Assembly (NCBI GenBank): GCA_030650395.1
Contig: JAUSDY010000028.1
Location: forward strand, 117,931-181,930
Direction: 5' to 3'
From: Acidobacteriota bacterium
Lineage (GTDB): Bacteria > Acidobacteriota > Vicinamibacteria > Vicinamibacterales > UBA2999
DNA length: 64,000 nt
In this document: one piece after another, positions 1 through 8,920 of the stretch
Numbering within the stretch: the first letter of the stretch is position 1
Layout of the letters: every line of letters begins with the position of its first letter
Translations under genes and position numbers: made by a program
The notes under the pieces: generated by a model
What the model was told of the DNA's origin: nothing
Seen by the model: the letters and a program-made list of their open reading frames with translations, nothing else
The model's database searches: none

Positions 1-1042
1 ACGACTGCGCCGCATACGCGACCTGCACTGTAAAGAGCGCCGGGATCTCCAGCAGCCGCGCGAACACGTTGTGCCGCGAGTCGGCCCAATCCGACACGCG
101 CGCCAGCGTGGCGATGCCTCGGGACGCGGCCACGCCGTCGCCAGTTGCCTTCAGCCGCGCCGCAAGCGCCACCACCGCCGCATCGTCGAACGGCTCGCGC
201 TCGATCTCGCAAATCACGCGCGACAGCAGGTCGAGGCCGGCCGATTCCGTCGCCGATGACAAGCCTTCGACGATCGCGTTGGCGCGCCTGGCCAGCCACC
301 ACAGCAACGCGAGGTCGATCGGCAGGAGAAAGGCGATCGGCCAGCCGCTGCCGCCGCGGAGCATCACGATGACGGCGCCGGCGAAGGCCAGTGCCAGCAG
401 GACGATCACCGGCCTCAGCAGCGCCGGCATCGAGGGCGCGGCTTCCGCCCACGCAATCAACGGTGCGGGCGCGATCCGCCGCCGGGCGCCGGCATTGACC
501 ACGGCGATGCGCTCCCGCAGATCGATCCGCGTGCGCAGTCCGGCGATGCGAGATTGGCGCTCGCGGATTTCGGAAATGGCAGCGGCCGACGACAGCCATG
601 CGGCCAGCCGTTCTTCGCCCATCGGCGTGCGCGCGCCAGAAACGAGCTGGAACAGGCTGCCGGAGCCGAAGACGTCCAGATCGTCAGCGTACGGATGGCG
701 GCCGTCGCGAAAACGCTCACCGGTCGCGCCGGTGCCGATCCAGCGGTCTTCAATGCGCGCAGTGCCGTCCATGTAGAAACGCACCGCCGCCTGCGCGCGC
801 GTCAGCGCCCTGATCGTGAGCTCGTGCCACACCGCCAGCGCGAGATATGCCGCGGCGGCTGCGGCAAACACCATCACGCTCGGATCACCGCCGAGCGTGA
901 CGGCCCCGTAGATCAGCGCGCCGATGAAGGTGGCGACCTTCGCGTTGCCGAGGTGAATGTGCGTGCGCTCGCGCGCGGCCGCTGCGGCTTGCCGCACCGC
1001 CAGCCGCCGCGAGTACTCGTCGACGGGCGCAATCGGCGCCAC
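1..1042 (-). CDS. Membrane-anchored MutS-like protein, N-terminal part (cut by window edge)
   Basis: From a GTG at 1042 one frame stays open to base 1 (347 codons); the C-terminal part lies outside the window. Hydrophobic segments occur at about residues 37-72 (two) and 209-250 (two). Between them is the HPYADDLDVFG and GSLFQLVSGARTPMGEE stretch typical of the 'MutS-related' family that keeps the MutS core and C-terminal ABC ATPase but lacks the mismatch-binding N-terminal domain. Family knowledge predicts a P-loop ATPase beyond base 1; it cannot be seen here. The GTG sits one base after the TAG of the GNAT gene (1044-1046), so translation is probably coupled and the two are co-transcribed. 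Role unknown; DNA repair should not be assumed for membrane-bound members. Confidence 0.75.
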   Translation of the reverse strand, partial: MAPIAPVDEYSRRLAVRQAAAAARERTHIHLGNAKVATFIGALIYGAVTLGGDPSVMVFAAAAAAYLALAVWHELTIRALTRAQAAVRFYMDGTARIEDRWIGTGATGERFRDGRHPYADDLDVFGSGSLFQLVSGARTPMGEERLAAWLSSAAAISEIRERQSRIAGLRTRIDLRERIAVVNAGARRRIAPAPLIAWAEAAPSMPALLRPVIVLLALAFAGAVIVMLRGGSGWPIAFLLPIDLALLWWLARRANAIVEGLSSATESAGLDLLSRVICEIEREPFDDAAVVALAARLKATGDGVAASRGIATLARVSDWADSRHNVFARLLEIPALFTVQVAYAAQS

Positions 1043-1043
1043 G

Positions 1044-1622
1044 CTACTCGAGCTCGATCGTCATTTCGATCATCGTCGGCCGAAAGCCACGGCGCTCGAA
1101 CAGCCGGCGCGCCACGTCATTGGGCGCCGCGGTCCACAGCACCACCCGCGGCATGCCCTGCTCGCGCAGCCATTCGATCGCCGCTTCCAGTAACTGCTTG
1201 CCGACACCCGCTTCGCGCGCCTCGCCCGCGATCATCAGGTCGTGCACGAAGCCGGCCTCGTCGCGAAGCTCTTTCCAGGATTGCGGCTCAACACTCGCGT
1301 AGACGTAGCCCATCACCTCGCCAGGTGGCACTGCCCTGCGTTCTGCGTCTGTTGATGCGCGCTTAACGGGCTCCCTGCGTTCCGTCGGCTGCCCGCGTTC
1401 GGCGACGAGGACGAGTGACGAGGGCTTGTTGAGCTGTTGCGACAGGAAGTGCGCGTAGCCGCTCTCGGGATCATCGCCCGGAGACATGAACCGCCGCTCG
1501 TCAAAGGCGTAATGCGTGCGCATCAGCGAGGCGCCTAGGCGCCCGAGCGCAGCAAGGTCGCGCTCTTCGGCGCGGCGGATGACGACGTCAGTAACAGGCA
1601 GCGCCATACCCCATGATGCCAC
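1044..1622 (-). CDS. GNAT-family N-acetyltransferase
   Basis: 192 residues. GNAT fold marks: first strand VVIRRAEERDLAAL (about 13-26), central strand GYVYASVEP (105-113), VHDLMIAGEAREAGVGKQ (127-143, the strand and loop that bind acetyl-CoA pyrophosphate), and C-terminal ARRLFERRGF, the usual end of the fold. It should acetylate an amine; substrate unknown. Residues about 77-100 form an Arg/Pro-rich segment where relatives have a short hairpin between two strands, so it looks inserted. The start at 1622 is used here; an in-frame ATG at 1607 is also possible. First gene of a likely two-gene unit with the MutS-like gene. Confidence 0.85.
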   Translation of the reverse strand: MASWGMALPVTDVVIRRAEERDLAALGRLGASLMRTHYAFDERRFMSPGDDPESGYAHFLSQQLNKPSSLVLVAERGQPTERREPVKRASTDAERRAVPPGEVMGYVYASVEPQSWKELRDEAGFVHDLMIAGEAREAGVGKQLLEAAIEWLREQGMPRVVLWTAAPNDVARRLFERRGFRPTMIEMTIELE

Positions 1623-1637
1623 TTGAGAAGGCGGGCT

Positions 1638-1662
1638 GCGGAGGTCAATGAATGACCTCCGC
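1638..1662. terminator. 10-bp perfect hairpin between two minus-strand genes
   Basis: GCGGAGGTCA and TGACCTCCGC flank the loop ATGAA. It lies 15 bases past the stop of the envelope protein gene at 1678 and just before the GNAT start. No T-run follows on the minus strand, so intrinsic termination is uncertain; it may simply be a palindromic repeat. Confidence 0.35.
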
Positions 1663-1677
1663 GCGTTTAAGGAGGGA

Positions 1678-2544
1678 CTATCTCGAGCGGATAATGAGCG
1701 GGTCGGTCAGAGAAACTTTGAGCTTGCGTCCGGCCGCGAGGCGAATCTCGTCGCCATCGGTGGCCAGCACCACGGCGGTGCCGCCGCCGGCGCCGACGGC
1801 GGTGCCGATCGCAGCGCCCTTCTTGCCGCCGGTGATGGCGCCGACGATTGCGCCGGCGGCCGCGCCCACGCCAATCTTCACCGCGTCATCTTTCTTGTTG
1901 CTCTCGGCGCGATAGAAAATCGGCTGGGTGGAAATGTCGTAGGTGACCGGGCCAACGGTGAGGCTGGTAAACCTGAAGCCCAGCTCCGCTCGGCCTTTCA
2001 CATTGCCCGATTCCTTGGCGCTCGTCACGTAGCCGCGCAGCTGGCTGCCGGCCGGAATCACCGTGACCTCATCGATCACAACCGGTGCGTCGATCGTGCC
2101 GGTCACATCCTGCTCGACGCGGCTGGTGTCGGACGCCAGCGCCGAGCCCAGTTCGACGTTCAGCGTGGTGCCGTCAGGAATCGTCACGGTCCTGGCGCGC
2201 GCCGCGGTGGTTCGTGTCGCCGCGGCGGGTGCTTCGCTGTTTCGCGCCTCGCGGCTGGGCGTGTCAACATCGCCCGGCGCGACTCGCTTCACTTCGGTGA
2301 TGCTGGTCCGCTTGATTTGTGTGTTTGCCGGTTTGGCGGCGCCGCGATCGGTCGTCAGAATCACGCGCTCGGGCTCGACCTTGGCGATCTTGCCGCGCAC
2401 CAGCGTGCCGTCCTGGGTGACCACCGTCACTTCAGTGCCTTCGGGCATGTCTTCGATGGCCTCGGCGCGAGAGCAGGCGAGACCTAAAAAGGTCGAGAAC
2501 ACGCAACCTGTCAAAAGAGCGATTTGTCGCGTTGCAGTCATCAT
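1678..2544 (-). CDS. Secreted or lipid-anchored envelope protein with C-terminal glycine zipper
   Basis: About 288 residues. The N-terminus has a hydrophobic export signal ending LGLACSRAEA; the Cys could be a lipid-attachment site but the lipobox is weak. A short SH3-like or Sm-like segment follows (GTEVTVVTQDGTLVRGKIA), then a linker, a beta-rich part (IPAGSQLRGYVTSAKES, where relatives set 'cost' or permeability-like barrels), and a Gly/Ala repeat region (GAAAGAIVGAITGGKKG) like glycine-zipper proteins that insert in or coat the outer membrane. Start: ATG at 2544 (GAGG upstream); the adjacent ATG at 2541 has better spacing, and 2556 is less likely. Divergent from the Asp-box protein gene with 155 bp between. 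Function unknown. Confidence 0.7.
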   Translation of the reverse strand: MMTATRQIALLTGCVFSTFLGLACSRAEAIEDMPEGTEVTVVTQDGTLVRGKIAKVEPERVILTTDRGAAKPANTQIKRTSITEVKRVAPGDVDTPSREARNSEAPAAATRTTAARARTVTIPDGTTLNVELGSALASDTSRVEQDVTGTIDAPVVIDEVTVIPAGSQLRGYVTSAKESGNVKGRAELGFRFTSLTVGPVTYDISTQPIFYRAESNKKDDAVKIGVGAAAGAIVGAITGGKKGAAIGTAVGAGGGTAVVLATDGDEIRLAAGRKLKVSLTDPLIIRSR

Positions 2545-2699
2545 TGCCTCGCTCATCCTTAGAGCAAGGCCCATGCCGGGTTCTGAGCCTTCCAGCCCCC
2601 CGGCATTGCCTCCACACATCTCAACTGGGCATGACAACCACCACATCTGTGAACAACATTCCCTCTTTGATAGACTTTCGCCTGTCCGGAGGTTTCCCA

Positions 2700-5600
2700 A
2701 TGAAGGTTCCACCCTCGCGTTTTCGGCTGATCAGGACGGCCGCGGCCGTTGCGGCCCTTGTGCTGATGGGGTCCGCTGATGCCCTGATCGAGACGGTGGC
2801 GGCCCAGGCGCCGGCGGTCGATCCCGCGCTGCTCGGCGCCTATCGGTGGCGAAGCATCGGTCCCAACCGCGGCGGCCGCTCGATCGCGGTCGCAGGGGTC
2901 AAGGGGCGTCCGCGCGAAGCGTACTTTGGCGCCGTCGGCGGCGGGTTGTGGAAGACCACCGACGCGGGCAATAACTGGGCGCCGGTCACCGACGGCCTGA
3001 TCACGAGCTCGTCAGTGGGCGCGGTGGCAGTGTCGGATTCGAACCCCGACATCGTCTACATCGGCATGGGCGAATCCTGCATCCGCGGCAACATCATGCC
3101 GGGCGACGGCGTCTACAAATCGACCGACGCGGGAAAGACCTGGGTCAACGTCGGCTTCCGCAATTCCGACGCCATCTCGAAGATCCGCATTCACCCCACC
3201 AACCCCGACATCGTCTACGTCGCCAGCTTCGGCCTCTACTACGGTCCGAGCGAAGAGCGCGGCGTCTTCAAGAGCAGCGACGGCGGCAAGACCTGGAAAC
3301 GCATGCTCTTCAAAGACACCAAGACAGGCGCCGTGGACATCGCCATCGACACCAAGAACCCCAACGTGCTGTTCGCGGCCATGTGGGAGGCGTATCGCAT
3401 CGAATACCAGATGTCGAGCGGCGGCCCCACGAGCGGCCTTCATAAGTCCACCGATGGTGGCGAGACCTGGACCGAGGTGACGCGCAACCCCGGGATGCCG
3501 GCGGGCATGGTGGGCCGCATCGGCGTGGCGCTGACGGCGGCAGATTCCAATCGCGTCTATGCGCTCGTCGAGAACGAAAACGGCGGGCTGTTCGTGTCTG
3601 ACGATGCGGGCGCGTCGTGGAAGCTGATGAACACCAACCGCAACGTGCGGCAGCGCGCCTTCTATTACACCCACGTGTTCGCGGACCCGGGCAATAAGGA
3701 CGTGGTGTACATGCAGAACACGTCGCTGTTCCGATCAACGGATGCCGGCAAGACGCTGACGCAAGCCGGGCAGGGCACGCACGGCGATCATCATGACCTG
3801 TGGGTGGACCCGGACGATTCCAACCACGTCGTGGACGGCAACGACGGCGGCGGTGCGATCACCTATAACGTGGCCGAGCGCGTGCCGAACTGGAGCGACC
3901 AGGACTTCCCGACCGCGCAGTGGTACCACGTCATCACCACCGCGCATCTGCCCTTCCACGTGTGCGGATCGCAGCAGGACAACAGCACGCTGTGCGTGCC
4001 GAGCAACACCAACGCCGGTGGCGGTGGCGGGGGCGGGGGCGGCGGCAATCCTCCGGTGGCGCCGTATCAAGCCGGCGGCGGCGAGCCGGGCTACATTGCC
4101 CCGCACGCCACCGACCCCGATATCTTCTTCGCGGGATCGAACAACGGCACCTTCATGACGCGGCTGAACCGCCGCACCGGCGAGTACAAGGAGATCGGGG
4201 CATACCCGCGATTCTTCTCCGGAGAGCCGGCGAAAGACGTGAAGGAACGATGGCAGTGGACCTACCCGATCATCCTTTCGTATGCGGATCCCAACATCCT
4301 CTACACCAGCTCGCAGCGGGTGTGGAAGACGACCAACGGCGGCGACACCTGGGAGGCGATCAGCGGCGACCTGACGCGTCACGATCCGAAGACCATGCAG
4401 GATTCCGGCGGGCCGATCACCCACGACATGAACAGTCCTGAGATGTACGCCACGGTGTTCGCGCTGGCGCCCGGCAAGAAAGACGTCAACGTGATTTGGG
4501 CGGGGTCCGACGACGGCGTCGTGCACGTGACGCGCGATCACGGCAAGTCGTGGCTCAACGTCACGCCGAGCGACATGCCCGACCTCGGACGTGTCAGCCA
4601 GCTCGACGGCTCGTCGTTCGACAACGGCACGGCGTACATGGCGGCCAAGAAGATGCTGCTCGGCGACCGATCGCCGTACATCTTCCGTACGAAGGATTAC
4701 GGCAAGACGTGGACGAAGATCGTCAACGGTATTCCCGCCGGCGACTACGTCCACACGGTCCGTGAGGATCCGGCGCGCCGCGGGCTGCTCTACGCCGGCA
4801 CGCAGCACGGCGTCTATATCTCCTACAACGACGGCGATCAGTGGCTGAAGTTCAGCATCGGGCTGCCCGACGTACCGATCGCCGATCTCGTGGTCGAAGA
4901 CAACGCCCTCGCGATCGGTACGCACGGCCGATCCTTCTACGTGATGGACGACATCGCGGCCCTGCGGCAGTTCGGCCTCGCGCCGCTCACCGACGTGGCC
5001 GTGTTCAAGCCGGCCAACGCGACGCGCGGCCTCGACCGTCCGATCGTCAGCTACTTCCTCAAGTCGCCGCCCAAGACGCTGACGATTGATTTCCTCGATG
5101 CCAAAGGCCAGGTCGTGCGATCGATCAACGGACTGCCGCCTCCAGCACCCGGTGCGGCGTCTGCGGGCGGCGGCGGTGGCGGCGGCTTCGGCGGCGGGCC
5201 GCAGGGCGCGCCGATGGCGGCCGGGCTCAATCGCTACACCTGGGATCTCAACTCCACCGGCGTGGTCACGTTCCCCGGCATGATCCTGTGGGGCGCGACG
5301 CAGAACGGGCCGACCGTGCTGCCGGGCGGCTACCAGGTGCGCCTCACCGCCGACGGCGTCACGCAGACGCAGTCGTTCCAGATCCTGAAGCACCCGCTCC
5401 GCCCGATCAGCGACGCGGACCTGCAGTTCCAGTGGAACCTGGCGGGCCGCATCCGCGACAAGGTGAACGAGGCCAACCTGGCGGTGATCAAGATCCGGCG
5501 GATCAAGACCGACATCGCCGAACGCATCAAGGACGCACCTGCGGAGGTGCGGTCCGCCGGCGAGCTGCTGACGAAAGCGCTGGTCGCGGTTGAAGAAGAG

Positions 5601-5858
5601 GTCTACCAGGTGAAGAACCAGAGCGGGCAGGACCCGCTCAACTTCCCCATCAAGACCAACAACCGCCTGGCTTCGCTCCTGCGCGTGGCGGTGTCGGGCG
5701 AAGGGCGGCCGACCGGCAACGTCGAACCGATCTTCAACGACCTCGTCCAGGAGCTGAAGGCGCACACCGATCAGCTCGACAAGACGCTCGCCGATCAACT
5801 GCCGTCGTTCAATCGCATGTTGGAGCGGATCAAACGGGAGCCGGTCAGCGATAAATAG
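2700..5858 (+). CDS. Large secreted VPS10/BNR-repeat (Asp-box) protein
   Basis: 1052 residues. The start ATG at 2700 has GGAGG at 2688-2692. A signal peptide (to about residue 40, ...ETVAAQA) is followed by YRWRSIGPNRGGRS, the usual opening of this acidobacterial/Bacteroidetes family. At least nine Asp-box motifs are visible, e.g. VYKSTDAGKTW, VFKSSDGGKTW, LHKSTDGGETW, VWKTTNGGDTW, VHVTRDHGKSW and IFRTKDYGKTW, which build one or two beta-propellers (sortilin/VPS10 type). Two poly-Gly insertions (coding around 4018-4045 and 5163-5197) look like linkers. The C-terminal 250 residues hold a beta-sandwich and a helical tail. Often annotated as glycosyl hydrolase, but no catalytic residues can be assigned; a binding or sorting role is equally possible. 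Confidence 0.85.
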   Translation: MKVPPSRFRLIRTAAAVAALVLMGSADALIETVAAQAPAVDPALLGAYRWRSIGPNRGGRSIAVAGVKGRPREAYFGAVGGGLWKTTDAGNNWAPVTDGLITSSSVGAVAVSDSNPDIVYIGMGESCIRGNIMPGDGVYKSTDAGKTWVNVGFRNSDAISKIRIHPTNPDIVYVASFGLYYGPSEERGVFKSSDGGKTWKRMLFKDTKTGAVDIAIDTKNPNVLFAAMWEAYRIEYQMSSGGPTSGLHKSTDGGETWTEVTRNPGMPAGMVGRIGVALTAADSNRVYALVENENGGLFVSDDAGASWKLMNTNRNVRQRAFYYTHVFADPGNKDVVYMQNTSLFRSTDAGKTLTQAGQGTHGDHHDLWVDPDDSNHVVDGNDGGGAITYNVAERVPNWSDQDFPTAQWYHVITTAHLPFHVCGSQQDNSTLCVPSNTNAGGGGGGGGGGNPPVAPYQAGGGEPGYIAPHATDPDIFFAGSNNGTFMTRLNRRTGEYKEIGAYPRFFSGEPAKDVKERWQWTYPIILSYADPNILYTSSQRVWKTTNGGDTWEAISGDLTRHDPKTMQDSGGPITHDMNSPEMYATVFALAPGKKDVNVIWAGSDDGVVHVTRDHGKSWLNVTPSDMPDLGRVSQLDGSSFDNGTAYMAAKKMLLGDRSPYIFRTKDYGKTWTKIVNGIPAGDYVHTVREDPARRGLLYAGTQHGVYISYNDGDQWLKFSIGLPDVPIADLVVEDNALAIGTHGRSFYVMDDIAALRQFGLAPLTDVAVFKPANATRGLDRPIVSYFLKSPPKTLTIDFLDAKGQVVRSINGLPPPAPGAASAGGGGGGGFGGGPQGAPMAAGLNRYTWDLNSTGVVTFPGMILWGATQNGPTVLPGGYQVRLTADGVTQTQSFQILKHPLRPISDADLQFQWNLAGRIRDKVNEANLAVIKIRRIKTDIAERIKDAPAEVRSAGELLTKALVAVEEEVYQVKNQSGQDPLNFPIKTNNRLASLLRVAVSGEGRPTGNVEPIFNDLVQELKAHTDQLDKTLADQLPSFNRMLERIKREPVSDK

Positions 5859-5875
5859 GGTGGGGGATTCTCGTG

Positions 5876-5998
5876 ATCTCGTGATCTCGTGATTTGGTGA
5901 TTTGGTGATTTGGTGAGTTCGAGTAGGTGATCTCGTGGTCCAGATCACTAGATCACCAGATCACCAGATCACCAGATCCCGAATCACCCGATCACGAG
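5876..5998. repeat. Octamer tandem array facing its inverted copy
   Basis: Two ATCTCGTG units then three ATTTGGTG units (5876-5915), a spacer, then CCAGATCA-type octamers in the opposite sense (5940-5998). The two arms can pair over most of their length with G-T wobbles. It sits between the stop of the Asp-box gene and the end of the decayed coiled-coil gene, so it could act as a terminator for both strands. Confidence 0.8.
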
Positions 5999-6353
5999 GA
6001 TTTGACCGAATCCAACTCGCGCCGGAACCGGTCGAACTCGTCGCTTTCCATGCGACGGGTCGACTCGGTGACGGCGGCGAGTGCCTGCCGGCAAGGCCTT
6101 CACCACGCGACTCGATCGCCCTATCGAGAGCGGCCGCGCGACCGGCCGCGGCCTTCTGTTCGGTGGCCGCGCGCTTTTCTCGGGCCGACGCTGTGTCCTC
6201 GTCGAATTGCGCGTACGCCTTCGTGGTCGACTTGAGGGCGCGCAACTGGAGGTCGCGGCTCAGTACCGCGTCGGCGGCCTGCACCGCGCGGGCCTTGTAA
6301 ATGTTCGACAGCCGCCGCGAATGTGCGAGCGTCACGTCCTGCAGGGTTGGCAT
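5992..6353 (-). pseudogene. Internally deleted coiled-coil gene (paralogue of 17868-18644)
   Basis: Starts MPTLQDVTLAHSRRL, closely matching the intact paralogue at 18644. About 85 codons match its N-terminus (KAYAQFDEDTASAREKR, ATEQKAAAGRAAALDRAI); the middle ~130 codons are missing, and the last ~35 codons (CRQALAAVTESTRRMESDEF, then FRRELDSVKSS and TGA at 5992) continue in another frame after a shift near 6095. The ATG is two bases after the stop of DUF5916, an arrangement echoed by the remnant upstream of the intact copy. Non-functional as sequenced. Confidence 0.75.
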
Positions 6354-6355
6354 CG

Positions 6356-8537
6356 CTAGAAGCGTTTGGTATACACCGCCTTGGCCGCGCCGCGGCGGTC
6401 GAGCGTCAGAAACCGTGCAGACGGGTCGGCCGGGTCGATCCAGTTGTGCGTGTAGACGACGAAGATGTCGTTGCCGGGCGTGACAATCCAGCGAAAACGC
6501 GACTGCCAGCCGAGAATGCGGCTCACCGAGTCGAACTGCACGTTGTTCACGAGGTACATGAACGGGCTGAACTGCGTGTCGGCGACCAGCCGGTAGAGCC
6601 GCGTCGAAAAGCGGCCCTCCGCCAGGTCGACGTCGTTCCATTCATAGGTCAGGTTCAGCGTCACGCCCGGGCGAGGCCGGATGCCCATGCCCATCGCCAC
6701 CTCGGTGCGCTCACCAGACAGGAAGGTGCCCCATTCCAGGCGAGGCTGGAACGAGACGATGCGCTTGTTCGCCGTGGACGCCGAGACGCCGTAACGCATG
6801 AAGGTGTAGTCCGTCCCGGCCGGCAGCGTGACGCCGGGAGAGATCTCGAAATTCTCATCCAGGTACTCGTAGCTGGGCGAGACGGTCACGGTCAGGTTGT
6901 CGCCGCTGTGCAGCTCCATCCGGAACACCTGGAGATCGGCCTCCACGGTCTCGAGGTTGTTCTTCGTGTCGGTGAAGATGCTGGGCTGACCGCCGAAGCT
7001 GAACCGCCGGATGTACTTGCTGCCCTGCGGGCGCGGGTTCCACCGGAGTTCGGGCGCATAACGCCGGAAGTCCCGCCGCGCCGTGAAGCCCACCGCGGGA
7101 TCGTGGTTCTTCTGGACCTCCTGGAAGCCCGCGCTCATGTCCCAGATGTCGTTGGGATAGTCCACCCGCACACCCCATGCGCCGCTGTCGCCGACGTTGC
7201 CGGGCGTCGAGTTCCAGAGCCACGAGCCCGTGACGTCGAGGTTCTTGTTCGTGCGGAACGTCGAGGTCGACAGCCGGAAATCCACGCCCGCCGTGTGGCT
7301 CGTCGGCGCGGTCGTCTGGCCGCGAGTGGCGCGAGCCGAGTAGATGCCGCCCACGTACGACTGCCGCAGGACCCGTCGCCGAAGGCGTGTCACGAGGAAG
7401 TCCTCGCCAAGCGCGCCGTCATCCTCGCCCGTGCGGACGTACAACACGCCCACATCCTGCTGGCCCGCCTGCCCGGTCAGCTTGGCACCCCCGCTGATGC
7501 GCTGGGGCTGGCCGTTGGTGAGACCCACACGCCTCGAGAAGAACGCCGTGTTCGGAAAGTCAAAGAACGTCGCTCCGTCGAGGAAGAACCCGCGCTTCTC
7601 CGGGAAGAACAATGGAAACCGCGTGAGATTCACCCGCCGCGTGTCGACCTCAGTCTCCGCGAAGTCCGTATTGATGGTGCCGACGGCGCGCAGGCTCGGC
7701 GTGAGGTTGTAGGTGATCTCGCCGCCGATGTCCCTGGTGCCCTTGCGATCGACCTCGGGTGTGCGGCCCGGAGCGTCGGCGACGGTGCCGGCGACGTAGG
7801 GCTTGACCTCGAGGCCGCGGCCCTGCGTAACGTCGGTCAGGCCCACGAGCAGCCCCGCGTTCGACATGCGGCGCAGGCCCTGGTTGCGCTGGTGGCCGGT
7901 CCACACGGTTTCTTCGTTCTTGCGCCGGACGGTGCGCTGGAAGTTCACGCCCCACGCCGGCGCGTTGGGGTCGAAGGCCAGCGTGCGGAACGGGATGTCG
8001 ATCTCTATGGTCCAGCCGATCTCACTGCGGCGCACCCGCGCATTCCAGATCCCATCCCATTCGCGGCTGTTGCCGCCGCCGGGGCCCATCAACGAGTCGG
8101 CCATCAGGCCCGACGGGTTCATTTCGAAAAAATAGCCCGTCTGCTGGTTGAGAAACGTGTCCATGGTCCACATGAACCGGTCGTCCGCGCTCAGGAACTC
8201 GTCGCGTTTTCGCGTGTTGCCCAGCAGCTTGTCGGGCTCCGAGTCGTGGCAGACGACGCCGATGTAAAGGTGGTCCTTGTTGAACACCACGCGGATGTCG
8301 GTGGATTCGGTCGGGGTCCCGCCGAGCACCGGGTCCTGCATGATGAACTCGCCCGCCGTCGTCGTCCGCTTCCACGCGGGCTCGTCGAGGATGCCGTCGA
8401 GCGTTACGTTCCTCGTCGCGAAGGCGCTCGGCCGTGAGAACCCGGCGGCCGGAGTTCATGACGTCGGCCGGTTGAGCCTGGAGGTCGGAAGCCGGCCCTG
8501 TGACGGCCATGAGGGCGAGGAGTACGACGTTACGCAT
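6356..8537 (-). CDS. DUF5916 outer-membrane barrel protein with N-terminal CBM9-like domain (frameshift near start)
   Basis: From base 8341 down, the frame runs 661 codons with the DUF5916 pattern: a CBM9-like domain (VVFNKDHLYIGVVCHDSEP, WTIEIDIPFRTLAF), the NFQRTVRRKNEETVW segment, the FPEKRGFFLDGATFF hallmark, and then alternating aromatic strands to a C-terminal ...AVYTKRF, typical of an outer-membrane barrel. The signal peptide (MRNVVLLALMAVTGPASD, start 8537) lies in a different frame; the mature frame can be read back through VTLDGILDEPAW to about 8430. One indel between about 8420 and 8470 therefore splits the gene; it is either a real inactivation or an assembly error. Substrate unknown. 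Confidence 0.75.
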
Positions 8538-8920
8538 GGCTCAACAGAATATGGGCAGATTCCCCGCCACGTCACGGGGTGTCTCCAGGAGCCCACCCTT
8601 GCGGCCTCTAGAGCAAGCGTACGTCGATTGGCGCGTCCCGCGCGGATCTTCGGCGGTTGGCTGCGATAGGCGCAGCCAACTGCGTACCTGCAGCCAACCA
8701 CAACGACCGTCCATCGAACCGTGCGCGTGCTAAGATGCGCCGTTCCGGACACATCGGAATGAAGTCGGCCGGAGTGGCCGGTGCCGGTTGGCCGCGAGCG
8801 ACACCGTGCGGTCTACTTCAATACTTGTTAGGCTGCTACGACATAGCGAGGAGGCGGGCCGTGTTCGTGACGTGCGAGAATCCGCACATCACGATTCATC
8901 GGGATGAATGCGTTTGCGAG
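8538..8920. other. 383-bp divergent intergenic region with a hairpin and a possible att half-site
   Basis: Between the divergent DUF5916 and hydrolase genes. It holds a 10-bp perfect hairpin (GTTGGCTGCG at 8656-8665, CGCAGCCAAC at 8671-8680, loop ATAGG) followed by a third half copy (CAGCCAAC, near 8691), which could be an operator. GTTAGGC occurs at 8827-8833; the same heptamer is the right-hand end of the first attC (see findings). No convincing small gene was seen. Confidence 0.4.

Noticed and set aside
2700..5858. Sialidase
   Set aside because: Asp boxes alone do not define a sialidase; no FRIP motif or Arg triad is seen.
3735..5948. Long antisense open frame opposite the Asp-box gene
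   Set aside because: GC-rich shadow; the plus strand has clear Asp-box motifs, signal peptide and ribosome site, while the antisense product is Arg/His-rich with no family pattern. The same applies to antisense frames over DUF5916 (6323-8437) and the tripled module.
8656..8680. A further attC site
   Set aside because: The hairpin lacks outer heptamers and extrahelical bases, and its halves are perfectly paired.
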